From NCBI GenBank assembly GCA_036927565.1, contig JAYESD010000005.1:147635196-147699195 (forward strand): a stretch of 64,000 nt of DNA, in the 5' to 3' direction. The position numbers and the translations under genes are program-made. Under the pieces are notes generated by a model. That model made no database searches. It was not told where the DNA came from and saw nothing but the letters and a program-made list of their open reading frames with translations. How positions within the stretch are numbered: position 1 is the stretch's first letter; every line of letters begins with the position of its first letter. Of this stretch, positions 21,096-31,231 are shown one piece after another. The stretch comes from Tuctoria greenei (Eukaryota; Streptophyta; Magnoliopsida; Poales; Poaceae).

Positions 21096-23017
21096 ACAAA
21101 ATTTTGGAGACTTGTGAGTTGTCTTTTGATGAAGCTAGCCCAGGTACTAGCTCAAACACTGCACGTCCGGATCCATACCCTCAGGGGGAGAGTATTTTCG
21201 AAGAAGAAGAAGAGTCGGTGATATTGTCTGATAGTTCCGAAGCTGACACGTGTCCAGCTCCAAACTTTGAACAAGCTCTGACTACCATCTCTGCTGGTCT
21301 TGATCATCCACAAGACACATGTTCATCAATCTGCGATGAACCTGATGAAGAAGAAGCTTGTGAGACATCTATTCCCTTATGAATTTACATGAATCATCCC
21401 CCGCAACAGATAATTGGAAGCTTGCATGAACGAGTTACAAGATCCAGGTTTTCCGACCCCAATTCTCATGCTCATTCTACTTTTGTTGCTTCTTTTGAAC
21501 CCAAAGATATATCACACGCACTCACTAACGAATCTTGGATTATTGCAATGCAAGAAGAGTTAGAAAATTTTGAAAGAAATAATGTTTGGAAACTTGTACC
21601 TCCACCTCAAGATCACACTTTAATTGGAACTAAATGGGTGTTTAAAATAAACAAAGTGTGGATGGGGTTGTGGTTAGGAATAAGGCTAGGTTGGTTGCTC
21701 AAGGTTTCACACAAATTGAAGGTCTAGGTTTTGATGAAACTTTTGCTCCTGTTGCTAGATTAGAAGCCATAAGAATTTTGCTAGCTTTTGCTGCATCTAA
21801 AGGTTTCAAGGTATATCAAATAAATGTTAAAAGTGCTTTTCTTAATGGCTACATAGATGAGGAGGTTTATGTTAAGCAACCACCTAGTTTTGAAAATCCA
21901 GATTTTTCTAATCATGTTTTCAAACTGACTAAAGCCCTATATGGTTTAAAACAAGCCCCTAGAGCATGGTATGATGGGTTAAAAACATTCTTACTTGAAA
22001 AGGGGTTTACCATGGGCAAGGTTGATACAACTCTTTTTGTGCTTAAGAATGACAATGACTCATTATTCGTTCAAGTGTGTGTGGATGATATTATCTTTGG
22101 TTGTGCTTCTCATTATCTTGTGTACAAGTTTTCGACAATGATGAGTTTAGAATTTGAAATGAGTATGATGGTGAACTCACTTACTTTTTGGGGCTGCAAA
22201 TCAAGCAAACCAAGGAAGGTACCTTTGTGCATCAAACAAAGTATACAAGGGACCTTCTCAAGCGCTTCAACATGGACAAAAGCAAGCCTCTTCATACACC
22301 AATGGGAACAACATCAACACTTGAACTTGATGAAGATGGTGAATCCGCTGATCAAAAAGAATATAGAAGCATGATCGGATCAGTTTTGTACCTCACGGCA
22401 TCAAGACCGGACATTCAATTTAGCGTATGTCTTTGTGCACGGTTTCAAGCTTCCCCACGTGCTTCACATCATCAAGCCGTCAAAAGGATTCTCAGATACT
22501 TACATGGAACTCAAGAATTTAGCATTTTTCTTCCTTCTTCCTCAACCGTTACTTGGAAAGCTTTTACGGATGCTAGTTTTGGGGGTTGTAGGATTGATAG
22601 GAAAAGTACTCCCGGTGCTTGTCATTTTCTTGGAAATTCTCTTGTTGCTCGGTCCTCTAGAAAACAAAACTCAGTTGCACAATCCACAGCCAAATCTAAA
22701 TATGTAGCTACTGCTAGTGCTTACTCACAAATTATTTGGATTGTTCAAACACTTAAGGACTATGGGGTTGATCTAGATAGTGTTCCATTATGTTGTGATA
22801 ACACTAGTGCCATTTGCATTGCTAAAAACCCCGTTCCATTTGCATTGATATTAGGTATCACTTTCTCCGTGATAATGTTGAAAAAGGAAATATTGTGCTT
22901 CACCATGTAGATACCAAACAACAATTGGATGAAATTTCCAAAAAACCTTTGGATTTCACTCGTTTTTGTTACATTCGTAGTGAAATAGGGGTTATGCATC
23001 CTCATGTATTAAATTGA
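21002..23017 (+). pseudogene. Element B pol, C-terminal part: RT and RNase H
   Basis: Continues from the integrase end through an acidic linker into copia reverse transcriptase: TKWVFKINK (21630), ARLVAQGFTQIEGLGFDETFAPVARLE (split at 21655 by a one-base shift), KALYGLKQAPRAWY and the catalytic VDDIIFG motif near 22083 (written CVDDIIFG instead of YVDDIIFG). RNase H follows, with TDASFGGCRIDRKS and ALSTAE-equivalent AQSTAKSKY. Breaks: TGA 21380-21382, shifts near 21655, 22165 and 22840. The end is a TGA at 23015-23017 after PHVLN. Not functional as it stands. Confidence 0.85.
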
Positions 23018-23928
23018 GGGGGAGCTTTGAAACTTGGAAAGTCTATGTGTGAATCTGAATTTAAAATAATATGAGCATAGTATTTCATACATATATGACT
23101 TTGTGATTCCTTTTACATGCTGAAAGTTCTTACTACATTACTCATGTTATACATTTTGTGGTTTTTGCCATGACTAGTAATTGGAATAATTACATACACT
23201 AAATCTGGTCATGATCGAACTTTTAAATTTGTTGCATGATCACAAGTGCTTTTAATCATAATGAATTAATCAAGTAATCAACTCACATGTTGAGTTTTAT
23301 GAACAAATATAAATTGAGAAAAGATAAGGAGAATATGCAAGCATCACACTTCTTCTTTTGAGATGGCTTATCATTGCACTTAGATTGAACTTGGAAGAAG
23401 TTGTGTAAGACTAAAACCATGTCCTTAATCTTCTGATTGTCAAATGACATAGGCTTAGCTTGGTTGGTTAGAATAAGGCAGGTGCGTATATAATATCTTA
23501 CAAATATCATATGATCTAAATTTGTTCTTTGAAAGATTATAAAATGCAGCAACAAGTGTCATGCTTTCAGGTTTTGAAATTGTGAGATCATGACTTGCTA
23601 AAGTTGAAAATTACATTTGATATCTAGCATGGCTTACACAACTTTATGTATCTCATTGTTGTGATAGTGTAAGTTACTTGATAGTATGACTTGGATGAGC
23701 TTTGTTCTATATGTATATGTTATAATGTGCTCATAAAAAATTAAAATTTCTCTTTTTGTACCTTGTTGCATACATTGTCAAAGGGGGAGAAGTATTCAAG
23801 GAGAGAAATTTATTTCTATCTTTCTATCTCATTTGATTTTCAAAAAGGGGGGAGAATTTTTTTTCAAAACTTTTCATGTGAATAAGCCAATGCTCGGATT
23901 TTAAGTGGTGTTTCCAATGCATTCATCT
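23018..23928 (+). other. 3' untranslated region of element B
   Basis: About 900 bases without plausible coding, AT-rich, with several GGGGGAG runs (23018, 23783, 23847) that resemble polypurine tracts. No RNA gene seen. Confidence 0.55.
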
Positions 23929-23938
23929 AGGGGGAGAT
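23929..23938 (+). other. Polypurine tract of element B
   Basis: AGGGGGAGATTG lies directly before the TGTGAGACC LTR start. Confidence 0.75.
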
Positions 23939-25675
23939 TGTGAGACCTATGTGTGCTAAATACATTGGCTATGACGATAAAAGTTTTGAATACTACCAAA
24001 ACACCTTTACCAGCAAGGTCCGATAATAGGTCCGTCTTGTTTTGGGTCGCCCCGGCAAGGTCTGACGTAAGGTCCGACTTGCTTTTGCCAGGTCCGACTT
24101 CTTTGTCTAGGTCCGACTAGCTTTGGTTAGCTCCGTCTCTAGATCCGACTAGCTTTGATAAGCTCCGACACTAGGTCCGACTAGCTTTGGTTAGCTATGG
24201 CGCTAGGTCCTGCTAGCTTTGGTATGTTCCGGCACTACATCCTATTAGTTTGGTAAGCTTGGGTTCAAGGTCCAGTTAGCTATGACAAGGTTCAGAGCTT
24301 GATTACAATGTTTTTACTTTTACCGTGAAATGTTTTCAACTTGCTTTATATTCTTGGAAAGAATGCTTAGTATTCATTTGCTATGTTTTTGGTGCGTTTT
24401 GGTTGAAGATGGTTGACATCAAATTGCTATGGTTTGCAACATACTTATGTGAGGTTCTCACGTAAGGTGTTGTGGTTATCGGAACTAACGAGAGTGAAGT
24501 CGAGGACTTGTGCTTGGAAGTATTGGTTGTTTATTCATGTGCAGGTGTTGATTGAGTTCAAGACATGGCTGCTGACGGGATCCATTGAACTAGTCTTAGG
24601 GAGAAGATGAGGTTCAACAACCAAGTTCAAGAGGAACTGTAGTTGAGCTGATCAGGAGGTCACACATGATGATTGAATCAAGGGCAATGCATGTGAAGGA
24701 AACTGGATGTCATTGGAAGGTGTTTGCATGTATGCATGGAGTGCATGGACGTGGTAACATGGTTCCGAGACGGGATTTGGACGTGAAGATTTGGTTGGAA
24801 GGATCCAATCGTGTCGGATTATGACTCTGGTTGCCGCAGAGTCGGGGTTTGTCTCGTATATGGAAAGTATCGAGTTGGTTATGATAGTTTTCATTTTGGA
24901 CACGAACTTGACTTGTTTTACGAATGTGGGGTACATTCTTAAGGTCTTTGGAAGTCTTAATATTGCTTCTACCTGCGTATGGAATAGTCTTGAGCAGTTA
25001 TGGAAAGTTTTGATTGTGAATTGAGTAGGATTAGAGTCCTAGTTAGGTTTGGGTCGTCCTAAGGGCTGGTTATATAAGCAAAGGAGGCCAGAGCTCGTGG
25101 GAGACGACTTTGGGGCTGTTACTTGTGAGTTTTGATCAATAAAATTTGTAGTCTAAAGGAGCTTTTGTGCCTTGTTCATCTGACTTGTTTTCTTCAAGTC
25201 TTTCTCGTCGAGTTTCTGCACAACACTACCTTGCTTTGGTGGTTTTATCATAACTCAAGTTTTATAGATCCGATTGATGAGATTCTTTTTAGGTTGTCTT
25301 CACAACTTAATTTTCTATCATCTGAGAAAATCCACGGTCATTGGATTTGTGGTTTCTGATCTACACGAGTTTATTTGCAGTGTTCCATAACTGTTTTCTC
25401 GGGTAGGACAGATTGACCTTTGTTTGATCTTTCAATCGTAACTTGAGTTTCTCTCGACAGATTTTCATGATTCTTGTTGTGATGCCTTCGTGACTTGATT
25501 CTCTACAATCTATACTTGTTCTGTCACAGTTGAACACGTTTAGATAAGTCGCACACACGGTTTCTTTAACAGATCGGTTTTCTGCCGAAAGGTGTTTTCG
25601 TTGCATCCGCTGAAAAGTTTTCATCTACCATTCACCCCCCTCCGGTAGCTTTACACGTGCTCTTTTATCCTAAAC
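23939..25675 (+). repeat. 3' LTR of element B
   Basis: Starts TGTGAGACCTATGTG; the same start (TGTAAGACCTATGTG) is seen at 63781 in B2. It ends about CCTAAACA at 25674-25676, where A's RT text takes over. It contains the TCCG-type minisatellite, a TATA box at 25071-25078 and a leader ending in a CACCCCCCTCCGG stretch. Confidence 0.8.
24003..24260 (+). repeat. GGTCCGACTAGCTTTGGTTAGCTCCG minisatellite-like block in B LTR
   Basis: Several imperfect direct copies of GGTCCGACTAGCTTTGGTTA followed by AGCTCCG, about 30-40 bp apart. A shorter version remains in the truncated 5' LTR (5085-5160) and another in B2 (63877-63990). These are direct repeats, unlike the palindromes of A, C, D and G, although TCCG is common to both. 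Confidence 0.7.
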
Positions 25676-26890
25676 AAGTTGTATCAAATGGACGTCAAAG
25701 GTGCCTTTCTCTGCGGTCCAATTAAGGAGGAAGTGTACATGGAGCAGCCACCAGGATTTGAAGATCAGGAGTACCCCAACCGCGTCCATAAACTGCGTAA
25801 GGCTCTCAATGGCCTCAAACAAGTTCATTGAGCTCAGTATGAGTGCCTTAGAGATTTTCTGACTCAAAATGGTTTTACAATTGGAAAAGCTGATTATACT
25901 CTGTTCACAAAACACTTTGATGATCATCTATTCGTATGTCTATGTTGATATTATCTTTGGTTCTAGTAATAAGTCATTTTGTGAAGAGTTTAGCAAGATT
26001 ATGATAGATAGGTTTGAGATATCAATGATGGCCAAATTGAAGTTCTTCATAGGATTTCAAGTGAAGAAACTAAGAGAGGGCACTTTTATAAGTCAAACCA
26101 AGTACACGTAGACATCCTCGAGAAGTTCAATATGGACAAAGCCAAGCCCATCAAGACACCCATGGCGACTAAGGGACATCTAGACCTCAATGAAGATGGT
26201 CCAAATGTGGATCAAAAGGTATATCGGTCTATGATTGGCTCATTACTCTATTTATGTGCATCTAGGCCAGATATTATGCTTAGTGTATACATGTGTGCAT
26301 GGTTTCAAGCCTCACCTAAAGAGTGCCATTTAATAGTTGTAAAAAGAATCCTAAGATACCTTGTACACGCATCCAACTTGGGCCTTTGGTATCCCAAAGG
26401 ATCCAAATTTAACTTGATAGGTTATTCCGATGCCGACTATGCAGAATGCAAAGTCGATAGAAAGAGCACGTCGAGGAACTGTCAATTTCTTGGCAGATCC
26501 CTAGTTTCATGGTCATCTAAAAAGCAAAACTCCATTGCTCTTTCCACAGCCGAAGCGGAGTATGTTGCAGCTGGTAGTTGTTGCGCACAACTACTTCGGA
26601 TGCGACAAACTCTAAGAGACTATGGTTACAATCTGAACCATATTCCGCTCCTATGCGGCAATGAGAGTGCTATAAAAATTGCACACGACCCAGTAGAGCA
26701 CTCAAGAAATAATCACATAGATATTCGTCACCATTTCTTAAGAGATCATTCAATAAAAGGTGATATTGTAATTTCACATGTTAGGACAGAAAAACAACTT
26801 GCAGATATTTTCACCAAGCCATTAGATGAGAAAAGGTTTTGTGAGCTAAGAAATGAGATAAATATACTTGACTCTCAAAATGTGGCTTGA
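25676..26890 (+). pseudogene. Element A pol: second half of RT and RNase H
   Basis: Opens inside YQMDVKGAFLCGPIKEEVYM (RT palm) and runs through KALNGLKQ, the YVDD-equivalent region near 25940-25960 (disrupted by a shift, read VDIIFGSSNKS), MSMM/GELKYFLG-type text, and then an intact 252-codon stretch 26132-26890. This intact stretch holds the RT end and RNase H (YSDADYAECKVDRKSTS, ALSTAEAEYVAAGS, ADIFTKPLDEKRF). It stops at TGA 26888-26890. Stops at about 25831 and 26109 and the loss of everything upstream make it dead. Closest relatives in the window are C and D. Confidence 0.85.
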
Positions 26891-27290
26891 AACACTGCAT
26901 ATCTGATTGTGATTTCAAAGTTTACTCATTTTTGCCAAAATTTCCCCCTTTTATCGATTTTCTCTAGAAAACTATTTAAATGAGTAAATCTTGGTGAATT
27001 ATGGCCATGGTATGATTGTTGTTGTCTTACCGTTCATGTTCATCAAGATTGTTTGTGAAATAATATCCTTTAGATCACTATTAGATCAAACAACCAAAAT
27101 CTAGTTGTTTCAATTCAATTTTGTCCTGTTGACACCGGACTTGTCTGGCGTCAGCACCGGACTAGTCGGTTGTCACAGACTCATCTGGCCCTTGTCCGAC
27201 ACACTGGACTTGTCCGGTGTCGACCGAACTAGTCTGGATTTGTCGGGGTTAACCCTAATCTGCCGCTAGGAGCTCTTCTTCCACGTCTCA
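26891..27290 (+). other. Element A spacer between pol and ORF3, left part
   Basis: Non-coding. Contains a palindrome cluster at about 27133-27235 (CACCGGACTTGTC, CACCGGACTAGTC, TGGACTTGTCCGGTGTC), equivalent to 34701-34803 of C. It is interrupted at 27290 by element C and resumes at 39066. Confidence 0.7.
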
Positions 27291-27546
27291 TGAAAGTGCA
27301 TCTAGGCACTCCTTGTGGGTTTTGGTTGATTTATGACAAACAAATGAGATCCTAACCAAATTGTTGATATGAGCGCATGTTTCAATGAAATTATGAAGAA
27401 AGCGCAAAAAGAAAGGAGAGTGAGAAATCAAGTTGAAAAGATCTCAAGTGATGAATAGAATACTCTTTGTGTATGGAGTGTGTTGAAGAAACACACACCA
27501 AGAGCTCAAGCAAAAGAAAACACTCTCACTGCACAAGTTTACACAG

Positions 27547-28018
27547 GTCCGGACTAGTCCGATGTTCCCCGAACTAGTCTGATATTCTCTTTGTCCATGA
27601 TCGGACAAGTCGTCCAGTGCGGACTTGTCCTCAACGGACTAGTCTGATAATGCCTCTGATCAATATCAGACCAGTCCGATATTCCACAGACTAGTCCGAA
27701 ATCCCCACTGACCAACTTCGGACAAGTTCCCCATTTTCGGACTTGTCCTTAGCCCCTCAAAATTTCACGACACCGGACTAGTCCGATATTATCTAGACTA
27801 GTCCGATAACCTCTCTGACTAAATCGGACAAGTCCTCCAAGTGCAGACTTGTCCTCAATTCACTAAGGGATTCACCACGCCAGACTAGTACGATATGTGG
27901 CGGACTAGTCCGAACATCTCAGAAGACAAAATCGGACTAGTCCGTTAGTTGCCGGACAAGGCCGATAATTCAAGACACTTAGGGTTTCCCACACGCCGCA
28001 CAGCGGACTAGTCCAGAC
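27547..28018 (+). repeat. Palindrome array in C 5' LTR
   Basis: Many CGGACTAGTCCG, CGGACAAGTCC and CGGACTTGTCC copies with about 15-35-bp spacers, ending about 40 bp before the TATA box. Several copies are decayed at the outer CG (for example CGGACTAGTCTG, CAGACCAGTCCG). Confidence 0.85.
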
Positions 28019-28054
28019 TTTGTAAACCCTGACGGTAACCTTTGGAAACCCTAG

Positions 28055-28062
28055 TATAAATA
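28055..28062 (+). promoter_or_regulatory. TATA box of C 5' LTR
   Basis: GTATAAATAGAGG, conserved in the 3' LTR (38311-38318) and in the LTRs of A (42325) and D (53224-53231, reverse). Confidence 0.75.
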
Positions 28063-28823
28063 GAGGTGCACAGCCCTAATATGATCTCTCTCAACCCCCT
28101 GCGCCGTCACACCTTCCAAGAGCCCAGAAAACACGTCTCTCCACACAATCCAACACAAGAAAGATCAAATCCTTGAGGATTAACCATAGATCAAAGGAGA
28201 GACACGTTCTTCACGTCTTGAGCTCTTGGGTTTGATTCTCTCACACACTCTCGCTGTTTTATTGCATATCTTTCGAGTGTGTTTGGTGGTGTTTCGAAAT
28301 GTAAATCTTGGGGAGCCCTCAACTTGTGAGAAGGCCCCTTGAACACGGTTATTTACCCCTTTGTGATTAATGGAAGAGAATCGGCCTCCGTGGTGATTCG
28401 ACGAGGGTAGGGTTGGTGAAGACCCAGTCCTCCCTGGACTCCTCAACGTGGATGTAGATTTCCTCTATGGAATCGAACCACGGGATACAAACCTTGTGTC
28501 TTTACTTTTGTTCTTACTATTCATTGCAATCTAGGGTTTGCTCGATCTTGTTCAGCTTACGTTAAAACTTTGAAACTAAAGTTAACGTGTGCCATATCCA
28601 GTTTCGTTAAAGCAATATACTTGTGTTACAACTAAATTTCCGCTGCATAGAGTAATTGAATCAAAATTATCGATCAAACTTGACCGATCTGGTCTGCACA
28701 CACTGTACTAGTCTGCACCCTATCGGACTAGTCCAATTTCTCTATGTTTGATTAGGTTGCTAAGTGTTTCAGGTTCCATCAAAAGATCAAAAAGCCTATT
28801 CACCCCCCTCTAGGCTACATTCA

Positions 28824-28837
28824 ATTGGTATCAGAGC
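28824..28837 (+). other. Primer-binding site of element C (tRNA-Met)
   Basis: ATTGGTATCAGAGC abuts the LTR end; it is the standard initiator tRNA-Met complement. Confidence 0.9.
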
Positions 28838-28874
28838 AAGGCTCTTCAAAAGAGACTAATCACTCGAAGAGAAG

Positions 28875-31231
28875 ATGTCGGACATTAAGGATGCACACAA
28901 GAACTTCAACCAAGAGAAAGTTAAATATGAAAAGACTCAAAAGTTGGAGAAGCTCCTCGATGCCATCCAAGACTTCGAGGATGATGATGAGGAGACACTT
29001 GAACTCAAGGCGCTCCTAAGGAAGAAGGCACTCTCTAAAGGGAAGATAAAGGTCAAAGATGAGAAGAAGAAGAAGGGGAGTAGTCACACCGACTACTCCC
29101 GATATCCTTTTAACTATGATCGATTAAATTCAAACAATAATAATTACCTCCAGGGAAAGCTCCATACTTTGATGACAATGATTATTCAATGTGGAGGCAA
29201 AATATTACGATGCATCTAATATCACTTAACCCCAGCTTGTGGCATATAGTGTGTACAGGGATAGATATCCCGGATGACGATGTAGATCTCACACCAAGCG
29301 AAGAACAAGCTATCTATCGAAATGCTTAAGCTGCAGTTGTCATAACATCATCATTGAGTCGAGATGAGTTCACCAAGGTGGATGGACTCGAAATTGCAAA
29401 AGAGATATGGGACACATTACAAACTGCACATGAAGGCGATCGTCATGTGCGAGAGGCCAAGATTGGAACGAACGAAGGCGAATTGGGCAAATTCGCCATA
29501 TAAGAAGATGAGTCACCGCAAGATATGTACAATCGGTTTAAGAATCTCATCAACAAGGTTCGAGCATATGGAAGAAAGAAGTGGAATGATCATGAAGTGG
29601 TGAAGCTGATTCTTAGAACGTTCATGCCTCGCAATGTAACGCTATGCTCGATGATTGGAGAAAGTCCCGGGTACATGAAAATGACTCCGGACGAATTGCT
29701 TGGAAATATTATCAATTTTGAGATGATGGAGAAACAAGAAAAGCATGTCAAAGAGATTGCCGACCTTACCTCGGCAAAGAAGAAAGGAGTCGCTTTGAAG
29801 TCCACTTGCAGGCCAATGTCAAAAGAGACACGAGGAGCTCAAGAAGAAGATGAAAGCAACGATAAAAGTTGTGACATCGATGAAGAAGATATGATCCTAT
29901 TTATGAAGAAATTAAAGAAGAAGATGAAAAGAAGACAAGGTGGTAGATCAAATGAAGGAAGACACAAAGACAAATCATGACCAAAGTTGAGGTGCGCTTG
30001 CTATAACTGTAGTGAATACGATCACTTTATAGTTGATTGTCCTTACGAAGAAAACAAGAAGAAGACCAAGGATACAAAGCCTCAACCCAAGAAGATGTTC
30101 AAGAAGAAAAAGAAAATTGGATAGGCGTACCTAGGAAAGGAGTGGGGCTCCAATGATGAGTCCTCATCCGAAGAGGAAGAGAAGATGGCTAGCATAGCCA
30201 TCAAGAAGACAACCAAGAAATCCAAACTCTTCCCGACAATTGGCGCATGGATGGACAACGACACATGTCTAATGGCGAAGGAAGGTTAAAAAAAGGTAAC
30301 AACTAAATCTTCCTCCTCGTATTCCTTTGCTAGTGATAATGATGATTCTAGTGAATACGATAGTTGTGATGTAAATGAATACTTACTTAGTTGTTTAGAC
30401 AAGAAAACTGCTTCTAGGATGAAATTTATAATGGACAAGCTTATTGATAAGGAGGAGCTTGCTAATCGCCAAGAAGATATGATCATTCTTCAATAGGAGG
30501 AATATCTTAAGATCAAAAAGCTCCTTGAACTTGAAAAGGAGCAAAGCAAGTCACTAGAACTTGAGTTAGCTTTAAGCAAAGAAGCTTGCTTGAAGTTAAG
30601 CGACTCAAATGTAATCATCAAGGATGAACTTGCTAACTTAACCAAAGTTAACAAGATCCTTGATTTAAAAGTTGAGTCACTCAAGCAAAGTGACCCTTCA
30701 TCCTCTTCAAGCTCACCTTCTCAACACTTAAAATATGAAACTACTATTACTTGTGCATGTGCTAAAATTGACACTACCTTGAAGGAGAAGTCAAACTCGA
30801 CAAAGGACAAGCATCTTTCTCGAAGTGGCATATTTGACCAGGAGAAGGTCAAGTATACACACAGTGCATACTTGGCCACAAGACCTTCTAATGTCAAATA
30901 TGGCATTGGGTATTCTTATGATGAAAAGCAAAATGCTAGAAGCCACAAGAACAACAAGGAATGCATTGCTTTTGTCAAGGGAAACTCCTCTCAAGCTAGA
31001 AAGCCTAATAATGTTGATAAGTCCAAAAATGTTAACACATATGAACAACAACTATTGTTTAGAACCTTTGATGCATCATATGTTCCCATGAAATGTAATT
31101 TTGGTAGAGTTTATGCTAAACATGTTGGGCCACACCATGGGAACACCAAGACTCATGTGTGGGTGCCCAAATCACTCGTGACTAACCTTAAAGGACCCAA
31201 GCAAGCATGGGTACCTAATACCAAGGTGTGA
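28875..31231 (+). pseudogene. Element C gag polyprotein
   Basis: ATG 28875 (MSDIKDAHKNFNQEK). A basic/acidic lead with SSHTDYSRYPFNYDRL is followed by the capsid-like domain (YSMWRQN ... HIVCTGI; DEFTKVDGLEIAKEIWDTLQ; FMPRNVTLC), the CCHC knuckle CYNCSEYDHFIVDC near 30000, a Lys tract, an acidic Ser stretch, a coiled coil (about 30350-30680), and the C-terminal block LLFRTFDASYVPMK and HVWVPK. Ends at TGA 31229-31231 after WVPNTKV. Lesions: a shift at about 29150 (the first frame ends at 29219), TAA about 29328, TAA about 29501, and TGA 29978, TAG 30122, TAA 30287 and TAG 30494. Forms the nucleocapsid in a live relative. Confidence 0.85.

Larger units (their letters stand above)
5085..25675 (+). 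mobile_element. Element B: second Ty1/copia family, carrying a nested gypsy fragment
   Basis: Order is 5'-truncated LTR, tRNA-Met primer site, gag, protease-integrase, [T1 insertion 10527-21001], rest of integrase, RT, RNase H, long 3' untranslated stretch, polypurine tract and 3' LTR. The two LTRs match over most of their length (for example around 5190-5480 and 24310-24590). B sits in the RT gene of A: A resumes at about 25676 inside the sequence for the YQMDVK motif. The gag has a long C-terminal extension, suggesting a Sirevirus-related lineage distinct from A, C and D. Confidence 0.85.
27291..28823 (+). repeat. 5' LTR of element C (1533 bp)
   Basis: Starts TGAAAGTGCATCTAGGC and ends CTAGGCTACATTCA, with TGAA/TTCA inverted ends. 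It carries the palindrome array, a TATA box at 28055-28062 and a leader. The reverse-strand frame 28180-28446 is a by-product. Confidence 0.9.

Noticed and set aside
28180..28446. 88-codon reverse ORF in C 5' LTR
   Set aside because: LTR leader read backwards; not preserved in the 3' LTR.
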